From: Oscarella lobularis
Lineage: Eukaryota > Porifera > Homoscleromorpha > Homosclerophorida > Oscarellidae
Assembly: GCF_947507565.1 (NCBI RefSeq)
Contig: NC_089182.1
Location: 2,046,001 to 2,110,000 of the forward strand
Reading direction: 5' to 3'
DNA: 64,000 nucleotides
A program made the position numbers and the translations under genes. The notes under the pieces are model-generated. The model was not told the origin of the DNA. It made no database searches and saw only the letters and a list, made by a program, of their open reading frames with translations. Shown here in pieces: positions 21,140 through 31,900 of the stretch. Positions within the stretch are counted from its first letter, which is position 1, and each line of letters opens with the position of its first letter.

Positions 21140-22179
21140 TATCCGGTCATACTAGATAACTAGCTGATTTACCCGTTCATCGAACGGGTTGTTTAGGCGT
21201 TTGTATTCAGACATGAGCGCATATGAAATTATGCTTATTCGGCCGTTTCTTGCAATATTCTAACGGCATTTTACAGCGTGTTGTCAACCCGCAGTGCCGC
21301 TCGCTGATAGGCCGGTTTTTCTGCGACCGTTACGACTCTATTCTGCTATATATCTCTAACGCTATATCTCTAATGCACGAATCGGGTCTCTTAAGCGCCG
21401 CTGCAATTCGACCTACGTGGGCTAGCTACGGCTTTTTTACCCGCGTTAGCTTATTGGAATACAGCTGCAGTTTCTTGTCGAAGCTCATTTACAGCCGCAA
21501 AAGCTATTCAAGGAGAAATCTCAGGCTGTATACTCTGGTCATTTCCTACGCTGTAAACCAACTTGGTTTGTTTGGAGGCGCCCGATTAACATATCGTAAC
21601 TATTTTGTCATCTATTTGGACATTCGGTAATCGGTCGGGTCCATGTACAGCAGCCGATCCTTGGTAATTTGCAGCTGCGCTGAATCCGGTCGTAAGTCAT
21701 TCGTAACTGCTGTACATGATAGTCCTTGCCCACTAAAAAAGCTTCAGTAGCGGGCCTCGGCATATAAGTAAACCGCTCCTCTACCCAATCGCGCGGTCCC
21801 ATCGCAGCAGAAGCAGACGGTCACGATCTATTCACAGCTGCTCCAACCGGGCTAATCGCTGCATGCAGCAGCAGAAGAAACAGCAGCAGCAGTAGTCGCG
21901 TCGGTCAATTCACTGCTCAGATCAATCTGCGCAGTAGTCGCGCGTTTAGCTGTTGCACATGGTCCAGCCTACTTAAGATGCGAAATAACCTCTCTCGTTT
22001 CCAGCGCTACTAATAGACCGGAGCCGCTTTGCAGCTGTGAATAGACCGGTCCTTGTCCAAGAGCCGCAACCGGGCAAATTAACCTAATTCTATTTCGCAG
22101 CAAAGATGAGTTTAACGATTTTGTCTTTTCAAAATCGGCACATCGTTTATCTTCCCATCATTTAAAGCTGCCACGCAAG
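21140..22179. other. Intergenic with scattered hairpins
   Basis: No supportable gene. Visible structure: a perfect 8-bp stem ACCCGTTC-atc-GAACGGGT near 21170, and a 12-bp inverted repeat CATGTACAGCAG at about 21642 facing its complement at about 21707, plus CAG-rich runs near 21866-21895. These may be mobile-element debris. Confidence 0.5.
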
Positions 22180-23512
22180 TGAACTGCAATATGCTGTAAA
22201 CTCAGGGGGAAAACACGAATCAGGGATACATACCCGGAAGCAGGGCATGGTACACTGCTAATTGCACTATGCAGCATTAAACTCAGGCGAAAAACATGCA
22301 TCAGGAATACATACCCTGCAAGCAGGGAATGGTAGACTGTGAATTGCACTATGTACAGTATGCAGTAAACTGAGGGGGAAAACGTGCATCAGGGATAGAT
22401 ACCCTGCAAGCAGGGCATGGTACACTGCGAATTGCACTATGCGGTATTAAACTCAGGCGAAAAACATGCATCAGGGATACATACCCTGCAAGCAGGGAAT
22501 GGTACACTGTGAATTGCACGATGTACAGTATGCAGTAAACTCAGGGGGAAAACGTGCATCAGGGACACATACCCTGCAAGCAGGGCATGGTACCCTGCGA
22601 ATTGCACTATGCGGTAAACTCAGGGGGAAAACATGCATCAGGGATACATACCCTGCAAGCAGGGAATAGTAGACTGCATCAGGGATACATACCCTGCAAG
22701 CAGGGAATGGTAGACTGTGAATTGCACTATGTACAGTATGCAGTAAACTCAGGGGGAAAACGTGCATCAGGGATACATACCCTGCAAGCAGGGCATGGTA
22801 CACTGCGAATTGCACCATGCGGTAAACTCAGGAGGAAAACATGCATCAGGGATACATACCCTGCAAGCAGGGAATGGTAGACTGTGAATTGCACTATGTA
22901 CAGTATGCAGTAAACTCAGGGGGAAAACGTGCATCAGGGATACATACCCTGCAAGCAGGGCATGGTACACTGCGAATTGCACCATGCGGTAAACTCAGGA
23001 GGAAAACATGCATCCGGGATACATACCCTGCAAGCAGGGAATGGTACACTGTGAATTGCACTACGCACAGTATGCAGTAAACTCAGGGGTAAAACGTGCA
23101 TCAGGGACACATACCCTGCGAGCAGGGCATGGTACCCTGCGAATTGCACTATGCGGTAAACTCAGGGGGAAAACATGCATCAGGGATACATACCCTGCAA
23201 GCAGGGCATGGTACACTGTGAATTGCACTATGCGGTATTAAACTCAGGCGAAAAACATGCATCAGGGATACATACCCTGCAAGCAGGGAATGGTACACTG
23301 TGAATTGCACTATGTACAGTATGCAGTAAACTCAGGGGGAAAACGTGCATCAGGGATACATACCCTGCAAGCAGGAAGTGGTACAGTGTCAATTGCACAA
23401 AAACATGCATCAGTGATACGTACTCTGCAAGCAGGGAATGGTACACTGCGAATTCCACTATGCGGTAAACTTAACTCAGGGGGGAAACATGCATCAGGGA
23501 TACACGTATTGC
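22180..23512 (+). repeat. Minisatellite array of alternating about 80- and 88-bp units
   Basis: About 17 units each contain the near-palindrome CCCTGCAAGCAGGG followed by a TACACTG..AATTGCAC block. Spacing alternates between about 80 and 88 bp because every second unit carries an extra TACAGTATGCAG-type segment, making a dimeric higher-order repeat of about 168 bp. One unit is truncated (about 41 bp, near 22648-22689), and the 3' end degenerates. Because 168 is divisible by three, long open frames run through the array on both strands; I do not treat these as genes. Confidence 0.9.
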
Positions 23513-23519
23513 AAGGGCA

Positions 23520-23945
23520 GGGCACTCTACCAGGAGTCGCTGGAACCTCGCAGCGAGGTCGCTTTCGCGCGGAAGAAGCCATGGAAAAACGGAAAGACAA
23601 AGGAAGATGGCGGCGGAGAAAATATGCATAGCGCACTCTAAGGCGATTCGAATTGGGGCGAAACGCGACTTCACGGCGGCGATTGCTCGATTCGGACCGG
23701 TAGAAAACCCGCGCGAGACGTCGCGTTCGGAATTCCGGCGCGATCGGCGGCCCGGGAAAGCGGCGGCGGAGGAGGATCCGCGGCGGGGGCCCCGACGATC
23801 GCGCGTTCAATCGATCGCGCGGAAGGGCGTTCGAAGCGCAGCGGCGCGATCGAAGCGCGGTCGCGGCGGCGTCGGGCGGCGAAATTTGAAGGCGAAAACG
23901 CGAGGTCCCGCATTGGAAACGCAGGCCCCGTACGAAGCTCCGTAA
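23520..23945. other. CpG-rich stretch, no gene recognised
   Basis: Much richer in G, C and CpG than its surroundings, with repeated GATCGCG-type words. It sits between the minisatellite and a fold-back element. It could be a detached promoter island. The open frames here are arginine-rich and look compositional. Confidence 0.4.
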
Positions 23946-23956
23946 ATTATGGGAAG

Positions 23957-24762
23957 ATAGGGATAAGAAACGCACGCATGGTACTGTCTATTGTGACGCA
24001 ACTCAAGTGACACGGCACGCCCCCTCCACGTCCTTTTGACCTCTCTTAAGTAATTCCCCGATTTCTCGAAATCCAAAAGCTGGAGAGCAAGTGAATAATT
24101 TTGGCAAGGTTGCAAAATGCCTTTGTAATATTTCCGAATGTCGTTTTAAGCAAAACGATGATGTCCTATAGACGATTTCGACCCGTTTCCTTACAGCACC
24201 CCATCACCGTGACTTTGTGCAATTGTTACGATCGTTCTAGAGGTTCTCAGAACCCCAAAGTTCATTCAAATTGTTGACAATATACCTCAAAGTGCAACTG
24301 TATTGCCCAAAGTCATTACTGGTTTCTAACCGTCAAAATCGAGACGATTTTCTGCTAAGCACCTCTATTGGCAAATTGCAAAATTGCCTTTAATCTGGTG
24401 ATTATGAATGACAGACGATCTTGGGCAAGACAGTTGCACTTTGACGTTTATAGTCTAATATTCGAATAGACTTTGGGGATCTGAAATCCTTTCAAACAAT
24501 CATAACAATTGCACAAAGTCGCTCGCTGAAGAGAAACGGGCCAAAATCGTTGTAAGCAACCTCGTTTGATAAAAACGACAAAGGGAAATTAATTCGTAGT
24601 CAGTTCCAAACCTTGCCAAAAAATTAGAAGGCTCTGCAGCTTTCAGATTTGGAGATATCGATAATTATTTGACAGAGGTAACAAGCTGGTGAGGGGGCGT
24701 GGCCGTGTCACGCATCATGCGTCACAATGTACACTACCATGCGTGCGTTTCTTATCCCTATT
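23957..24762. mobile_element. Fold-back element, about 0.8 kb, nearly full-length inverted repeat
   Basis: The ends match as inverted repeats over about 70 bp (GGGATAAGAAACGCACGCAT and its complement), flanked by TA. Further inside, matching inverted blocks continue towards the centre: TTTTGGCAAGGTT with AACCTTGCCAAAA, GACTTTGTGCAATTGT with its complement, and TCAAAGTGCAACTGT with its complement. The whole element is thus an imperfect palindrome with a small centre near 24370. No coding sequence. Confidence 0.75.
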
Positions 24763-24764
24763 GT

Positions 24765-24987
24765 CTACTCTCTGTCCAGCCTGAGTTGGCCGCCGAATGA
24801 TGATAATGAGGGGGCGTGTAACATATTGCAGCACCCCTAAAACTTGTAGATATCAACGCGAAAATATTCTACAACAATTCCCATCGTTCTGCGCTTTCGA
24901 ACAAGGTAAGAACGGCGCGTGTACGCCTAAGGATAGAAATTTTATTGGCACTTTCTGATCGGCCAACTCAGGCTGGACAGAGAGTAG
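24765..24987. mobile_element. Small MITE, about 222 bp
   Basis: Terminal inverted repeats of about 28 bp (CTACTCTCTGTCCAGCCTGA and onward, with the complement at 24961-24987). A TA dinucleotide near each end could be the target duplication. It directly follows the fold-back element. Confidence 0.7.
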
Positions 24988-25046
24988 TATCCCTGGTCCT
25001 ACGGTTATAGTCCTTCACTATAACCGTGGTCTTTCAACCAGGGATA
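24988..25046. repeat. Short hairpin repeat, copy 2
   Basis: Second copy of the hairpin at 9310-9370. The sequence right after it (TAATAGAAG) is the unoccupied target of the A/B element pair found in the other locus. Confidence 0.75.
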
Positions 25047-25269
25047 TAATAGAAGATATCCCTGTTTCAACCAAGGAGAACTCATTGAGCAGCTCCCTAA
25101 AGGTAACTAAAATTTTAGGGTGTCCCAGCGGCCACTGTGCCTCTCCTGGCTGCTCCAAGCAGAGATAATAGCTCCAAGGATCGGTAACCGAGGCTAGGTG
25201 AGCCCTGGTGTGCCCCCTTCGCGGGGCCCTTCGCGGTGGGCTTTTTACCAGTTTTCGAGTCCCAATGGA

Positions 25270-25898
25270 ATGTCGAGGAAGCGAAAAGGCAGCCGTTTCG
25301 ACGCGTCCGAACGCCTCCAGTACCTTCAGTCGCTCGTAACTGTGTACCCTATCAAGACACGGAGCAAATCGTCGCAAACCTAGCGAATTTCGCCTACGAT
25401 CCATCAATCCGTGCTCTACAATCCGTGGATCCGTCCAACTTTCCCCATCTTCGCCGCTTGAACGTTCTCGGCCTCTTTCTCGACGCCCTAACCGAGCCGC
25501 ACGATCGCCTAGTCGAATTCGGTCTCGGCGGCCTCTGCAACGCGAGCGTCGATCCCGAAAATCGCGATCGAATCGCCGAAAACGGCGGCATCGTTCGAAT
25601 CGCACGCTACGGTCTCTCGATCCCAAACGAGGAGACCGTCATATCGGCGCTACAGGAACTCTGATACAATTGGCCGTCGTGACGTCATCACGACCGCCGC
25701 CGTCGCCGTCAATCCGATCGCAGATTGAGTCCGATTCCGTCGTCGAATGTGTGACCAGGTTTTTTAGAATAATTCGATTTGCGAACGAAAATTCGCTCAG
25801 AGCATCCCTCGTTTCAGATACGCCGACTCGGTTAGTCCGCGGCTTCGCAATCTGGCGACGATATTTCTGACCGACGTCGTCGTTCGCAAATTCGATGA
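25270..25898 (+). pseudogene. ARMC7 copy 3, two frameshifts
   Basis: Shares the early frameshift (near 25342) and 26-bp insertion with copy 2. It has a further 2-bp insertion in the ISAL region (near 25652) that creates an early stop, and a 6-bp deletion near the end. It lies just upstream of the ADAMTS gene, which is probably the ancestral ARMC7 neighbour, yet the intact ARMC7 is the displaced copy at 4121. Confidence 0.75.
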
Positions 25899-26098
25899 GT
25901 CTATTCGTCACGTGCGTCCGCTACGATCACGTGCGATGCGTGGGGAAAGAAGTCGTCGGGTTGATTGGATTAGGGGACAGAAGGGGACCAAAGTAATGGC
26001 AGTCAAATCGATTCGTGGGCGTGTCTAAACGAGCACTAGAAATTCCGCGACTCGCCCACTACGCCTCTCAGTTGTCCTCTCGGAGCTGAGGAATCGTC

Positions 26099-29000
26099 AT
26101 GCTTCATCTATCGCTCATTTTCGTTCTATTTGTCTTCCACTCGTCTCCGTCTCGCGCCGACGAGACGCTTGGTCAGATTTTTCTAAGCCTACACAATTTT
26201 TTTCGAATGCGATTTTTTTTCTAGATTTTATTGGTTTGAGGAGACCGAAACTCGTCGCGTCGCCGCTCGCCTATCGGATCGATCTCGGCGAGAATCGATC
26301 AGAATCGATTATTCTCACCGTCCCTCTGCGTCGTGTCAATCGTCTCGCATCCGCCGGCGTCGTCGTCGAATCGCGGCATCGCGGCGACGTTACGCGTCAG
26401 CGAACGATCGATCCGTCTTGTCTATTCATTGGCGAATCGTCGCATCCGTTCGCACGTGCCGCCGTCAATCTCTGCGACGGATTGGTAAAGAAGCGCGATA
26501 GCGTGCGCTCTTTCCATAACCCCAGCAACGTTATTTGCAGAGTGCCGTAGTGGACACAGACGACGCCCAATACCTAATTCGTCCTCTGACCGGATCTGCC
26601 ACTACTGCCTCTGACGGAGTGCACAAAGTTCATCGCTTACGCAGAGCAGCTCCCTGTAAGGCCCTAAAAAAACACTCGCACCTGACCGTCGACCCCCTAT
26701 TTGGCGAAGCCGCAAAATGCCATATCCCGTCGCGCGGTTTTCGCCGTCGTTTTTCCTTCGCGCGCGCGCGCTTTCCTCCCCCGCCCCGACTCAGACTCAC
26801 ATATGGCTTTGTTTATTTGCCCGGCAGCGAGGCGTCGTCGGACCGTTTTGTCGACGCCCAACGGGGGCCTCGCCGTCGCCGGACGACGGGCGACGCGCGG
26901 CACCGTCGAATTGGGTCTCGTCGCCGATCGCGATCTCGTCGACTTCTACGGGAATCACACAGAGACGTATCTACTTACGATTATGAACGTCGTAAGTGGC
27001 CTCTAATATGTACTAATTCGCTTTGCACCCGACGGAGACGGACTCCTACGCCGCTGAAATCGCTCTGTTTTTGTTTTTGCGGGCGCTGCTCGTTGTTTGT
27101 TGATGCGTTTTTACGCACGCGTGCGCGTGTGTTTTTTGGGGGGGGCCCCTCTCGTTTGACGTAAACGTAAACGTGTTTCGAATCTTTTCTTCGCTGATAA
27201 GAGCGTCTCGACATTAGGTGACAAGTCTCTACGGCGACGCGACGGTGAGCGATCTCGTCGACGTCGTTCTCACGCGCTTGATTCTATTGCAAGACGACAC
27301 AGTACGGGAAATCTTCCCGCGCTCTCCGAGGGCGCCATTAGCGGTCTTTATTTTTAGCTCGGTTTGTCGGTGAGCCGAAATGCCGATCGCGCCTTGACCG
27401 ACTTCTGCGTGTGGCAAAGAGGAATTAATTATCAGCGAGGAACTAGACACCATTACGACGTTGCCATACTATTGACACGGTACAGCGCGGTCCCTATTTA
27501 ATATAGCAGAGGTCACTATAACTGAATATATCGACAGTAAGGACATTTGCGATGGAAATCAAGATTGCGATTTACTCGGTAGGAGAAATAGACGTTCCTC
27601 TATCAATCAATCAATCAATCAATAATCATTCCTATCGCGTCTTTTTACCACAAGGTTTGGCTAATATTGGATCGGCGTGCGAATCGAAACGAAGTTGCGC
27701 CGTCGTACAGGACGTCGGCTTCGCTTCATCTGTTGCTATTGCGCACGAATTGGGCCACCTGTAAGTATTGCAAATTGCAGAAGGGGGAAGCCAGAGGGCC
27801 CCCACCTGCTCATACCCATTAGGGAAGCCAGCCAGTCTTTAGAGCAATCCCTTCCTCTCATTTAGTTTGGGTATGAAACACGACGACGTCGCCTGTTCAC
27901 AATCCCCTTCCAATCACGTCATGTCGACGAGCGTTTCCTCAACATCCTGGGGCGACGGCAATCGTGCCCGCTGGTCTGATTGCAGTCGGCGCTATTTGAT
28001 CAAATTTCTCGAGTAAACGAAAACCCCTCCCACCCCACCTCCTCCAAACGTTATTTTTTCGCAGCGACGGTCGCGGCGAATGTCTCGCCGACGTGCCGCT
28101 CGTCGAAAACGACCACGTGTCGACGCATCGCGGTGAAAACGTACGCGGCGTGCTACCCGGCGAGATTTTCGCGAGCGAGCGCGCCGCCCAGTGCCGATTT
28201 CTGTACGGATCGCGTGCCAAGCCGTGCGCAAGTCACACGCACGTACGTAGACGAAATAAAGACCAAGCTATCTCGATAACGCGCGGTTTTGAAAAGGAGA
28301 GTAGATGCCATTCGTTGAAGTGCTACGTTCCCGGGCGATCGTGTACGGGAGTTCCGTTGGCTGACTACACCCCGTGCGGTCACGAAAAGGTATTCATCTT
28401 TCGAACGATTTGATTTTCTTCTTCGATGCGTTATCGTAGCATTGCTTCGGTGGCAAGTGCCTGCGCGCCGACGCCGCCGCTCGAGCGCGCGTCGACGGCG
28501 CCTGGTCGTCGTGGAGCTCATACGACACGTGCACGCGCACGTGTGGCGGCGGCGTTCAGTTATCGCGCCGCCAATGCAACAATCCGAGGTATGCCAAAGA
28601 CTTGCGCGTACGAAACGCGAAATCGATCCTCTCTCTCCCAGACCGCAAAACGGCGGCCGATACTGCGACGGCGATTCGATACGATACAAATCGTGCGCGA
28701 CGAAAAATTGTCCGCGCGACGCGCCGTCGTTTCGCAACGTCCAGTGCGCGGAGTTCGACGGCGACGGCGATCGGACGATCAAAGACGCGACGGCCACTTG
28801 GACGGCCAAGCATAGCGCCGGTAAGCGGATCTCCCTGTTTGTTGGATTAGAAGCCGGCGTGGGATGTTTGTTCGGAATGATACATGTTGTGTACATAATC
28901 CATGGTGCACGTGTGCACGGGGAGGACATAAACGTTGTATGTATATCTATGATGCACGTGTGCGCGCGGTTAATTCATATATCCGAAGCTCCCATAATAC

Positions 29001-31571
29001 CATTAGGGAAGTGGGACGGAAGGGATTTCCTGTGCGCTATCGTTACGTCTCTTTTGCTTATCTTTTAGCTAAATCGGATTTGTGTCGACTGGTGTGCGGT
29101 CGAGGATCGATTGTGGTCGTTCGTGCGTCTACGGTGGTTGATGGGACTCCTTGTGGGTTCAATGGATTGGGACGGTGCGTTCAAGGACAGTGTCTCGTGA
29201 GTGCGGCGGAAATTTTGATACAGGATGCGGTGATGACGAAGGGTGTCTGTTTTATAGGCGGCCGGCTGCGACAACGTGATCGGGTCGAACAAAACGACGG
29301 ATCGGTGCGGCGTGTGCGGCGGGAATAGTTTGAATTGCAAAATGGTCGAAGGTGAAATGAGACCCCGTCAAAGAGGTACTCAGTCGCAAAAGAAAACATT
29401 CCTTTTGTCTGACTATCGACTGCCGCAAGGATTTGTAACTGTGCTGGATATACCCGCTGGAGCGTCTGAGGTTGAAGTGAAGCAGGTGTCTAGTGGCTAC
29501 AGAGACGGTTGCTATTTAGGTGAGCAGCAAAACGAATTCTTTCTTTTGCGTCGAGCTTGCTTTTTGTCTAGCTTTACAAACGGAGGCGGGCGGATACGTT
29601 TTTAATGGAAATTTTAATATTCAAATGCACAAGGGCGTCTTTTCGGCGGCCGGGACTCAAGTGCTCTATACCGGCGCTGGTGCCTCGCAGGAGATGATCA
29701 AAGTCAATGGGCCGACGTCAGAAAAATTGACAGTGAAGGCAAGTCAGTTGGTCACTCAGTGGGCATAGTGTTATGTTTATCATTGAGAAGGTTCTCAATT
29801 TGGTGCTCAATCCGCCTGAAATTTCGTATAAATTTGTAATGAAGAAGCAGAACACGATTGATGATTATCAGTGGAAACACAACACTACCTGGTCTCCTTG
29901 CTCAAAAAAATGCCAAGGTAGGGAGCCGTGATTCGCTCATAAATCCTTATCAACGAACGTACACTTTAGGTGTCAAGACTCAAAAAGTTCGGTGCGTCTT
30001 GGTGTCTTCTGGCGAGGCTGTAGACGATGGCAATTGCACGGGACTTGCGAAGCTCGAGCCACGCACTCAACCTTGCAATACTCCATGTCCAGCCAAGTGA
30101 GATAATATTTTGCTTTTAGTTACGCTAATACTATCATTTCGTTCTTTTCAGGTGGTTTATTGGAAAGTTTTCTTCGTGCTCTTCGTCATGCGGCAGAGGC
30201 GTGATGACGCGAAACGTTGTCTGCGTGCAAAATCAACAAAGCGTTTCGAATAGCTTGTGTGCCGAGGAGAAGCCCAGCACGTCGATGGAGTGCAACTCGG
30301 GCCCATGTCCAACGTGGAAAGCGGGACTTTGGAAACAGGTCAGCACACTGGAGAGTAAGGGGCTCTAAAATTTAACCTGCTTTCGTATGTTTAGTGTACT
30401 GGATTTTGCTTCGATGCCATTCAATCCAGAACACTTCAGTGTGTCAGCAATTCGGGCAGAGTTGTTTCGACAGAGTCGTGTAGCGCAAGGGAAAAGCCAG
30501 CTCTCGTGAGACCGTGCAAGGCCGCTTGTCCCCGCTGGCAGACCGAAGACTGGGGTCAGGTAAGCAAGAAGATTTATATGCAGACGTTCCAAAACACATG
30601 AGGCTTTTGCTTAGTGTTCAAAGTCTTGTGGCAGTGGAGTGCAAAATCGCGCCGTGAAATGTTTGGATGACGACACTCGCCAGCTGCTGTCAGACGATTC
30701 CTGTGCCAAGTTAAATAAACCGGAAACAGTTCGCCAATGTTTGATACGAGAGTGCGCTGCGTGGGAAGTAGGCAACTGGACACAGGTTTGCTTTGAAACA
30801 AGAGTGCAGACATCACCTAAGCATTCTGACGAGTGTCTCTAGTGTTCTTCTGTTTGTGACGGGACTCAGTCACGACCAGTTCAATGCGTTGGCGTAAATA
30901 GAGACAGAGTGGCGTCGAGCCATTGCGCTGGCGTAAAGAGGCCTCTACACGCTCGACGATGTTCTCGCGTCGATGGAGGTTGCAGTGGAGCTCACTGGTC
31001 AAAAACCAAATGGTCGACCGTAAGGAAAGATTACGCATAATGGGCATCGAATCTTATCATTCATTATTTTTAGTGTAATACCGCCTGTGGAAAAGGGGAA
31101 AAAAGTAGACACGTTTTCTGCTCAAATGGACTAGGAAACAAACTACCTGACAACGTTTGCAAAGGAAGGAGGCCTATTCTAGTAAGATCGTGTCGTGGAA
31201 AATCGTGTGGCACGTGGAAACTTGGAGCCTGGGAGGACGTAAGTGAACCCCTTGGGAAGTGTTTGCAATTGCAATCCGTTTACTAGTGTTCTGCTACGTG
31301 TGGAATTGGAGTGCGACTAAGGAGTGTGAAGTGCGTTCTGCCGGACGGAAGGGAAGTAAAGAGTTGCCTTTCGAAGAGACCCGTTGACTCCAAGCGCTGC
31401 AAGAAAGCAGCGTGCCCGACGAGCGAGAACGCGAACGTAAACGGCAAGAGTGCAAATGCGTGCGAGGATAAGGATAGCTATTGCGCTACCTATGTTTCGT
31501 CGTCTCGACAGTTTTGCTTTATTGAAGGATTCAGGCGGAAGTGCTGTCATTCGTGTCGTGTAGTCTCGTGA
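26099..31571 (+). CDS. ADAMTS-family secreted metalloprotease with PLAC domain
   Basis: Many short exons starting 26099-26171 (signal peptide [16 protein letters not shown]), 26225-26484 and 26541 onward (propeptide, VNLCDGL), then 26828-26991 with a furin site SRRRR and the start of the catalytic domain. The zinc site is HELGHLLGMKHDD (about 27745-27890), with a Met-turn VMSTS. Next come a disintegrin-like region, a first TSP1 repeat ([20 protein letters not shown], about 28475), a cysteine-rich domain ([13 protein letters not shown], about 29300), a spacer, and about six further TSP1 repeats (29860-31420). The gene ends in a PLAC domain ([12 protein letters not shown]) with TGA at 31569. 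The family cleaves or organises extracellular matrix; the substrate here is unknown. A splice choice at TAAGGACATTTGC (about 27540) is needed to join LLTR to KDICDG. Its first exon has been copied into the chimeras at 4927 and 12162. Confidence 0.88.
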
Positions 31572-31626
31572 ACGGAGTATATAAAGTCTATAGCCTAATT
31601 TTATACACGCTACCGTGTGTTAGAAA

Positions 31627-31632
31627 AATAAA
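31627..31632 (+). terminator. AATAAA polyadenylation signal after the ADAMTS gene
   Basis: A canonical AATAAA hexamer 56 bp after the stop codon. Confidence 0.55.
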
Positions 31633-31723
31633 TTGGAAATTGAAAGGGGCGTTTCTCTTTTCGTCTCGACCGGAATGCCTAGTCACGTGACCGTTTGAAG
31701 CGAAGCCAGAGGCTACAGTACAC

Positions 31724-31730
31724 TATATAA
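31724..31730 (+). promoter_or_regulatory. TATA-like box upstream of the receptor phosphatase gene
   Basis: TATATAA lies about 170 bp before the ATG at 31901, in the short gap after the ADAMTS gene. A CACGTG E-box-like word is at about 31684. Position fits a core promoter; not otherwise tested. Confidence 0.4.
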
Positions 31731-31900
31731 ACAGCAACTAACGACGCAGCGACATCCACTTTTACGTCGTGTGCGGAGCGAAGTGAAAGGGCATTCCGAA
31801 ATTGTCGCTCGCACACATGCGCAGTACAATCGCTAAGAAGGGCGTGGAGGCTGTCTCGTCGCCCACTTTCGCTCGTCTTCGCTCGCCTTCATTCTGCGCG

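Noticed and set aside
21223-21630. 135-residue open frame starting with ATG
   Set aside because: No recognisable domain, no splice or neighbour support, and it lies in hairpin and repeat debris.
22180-23512. CRISPR-like repeat array
   Set aside because: Units are repeated over their whole length with no unique spacers, and the window is animal DNA.
22466-23631. Long overlapping open frames on both strands across the repeat array
   Set aside because: They follow the minisatellite period (168 bp is divisible by three) and share no domain with any family; repeat artefact.
23607-23945. 112-residue arginine/alanine-rich open frame
   Set aside because: Explained by the CpG-rich composition; all frames here are open and low in complexity.
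26697-28929. Large open frames opposite and overlapping the ADAMTS gene
   Set aside because: Arginine-rich shadows of CpG-rich coding DNA; the plus-strand spliced frame carries all family motifs.
31321-31430. Alternative end for the ADAMTS protein before the PLAC region
   Set aside because: The frame continues through a cysteine pattern typical of PLAC to TGA at 31569, so no earlier end is needed.
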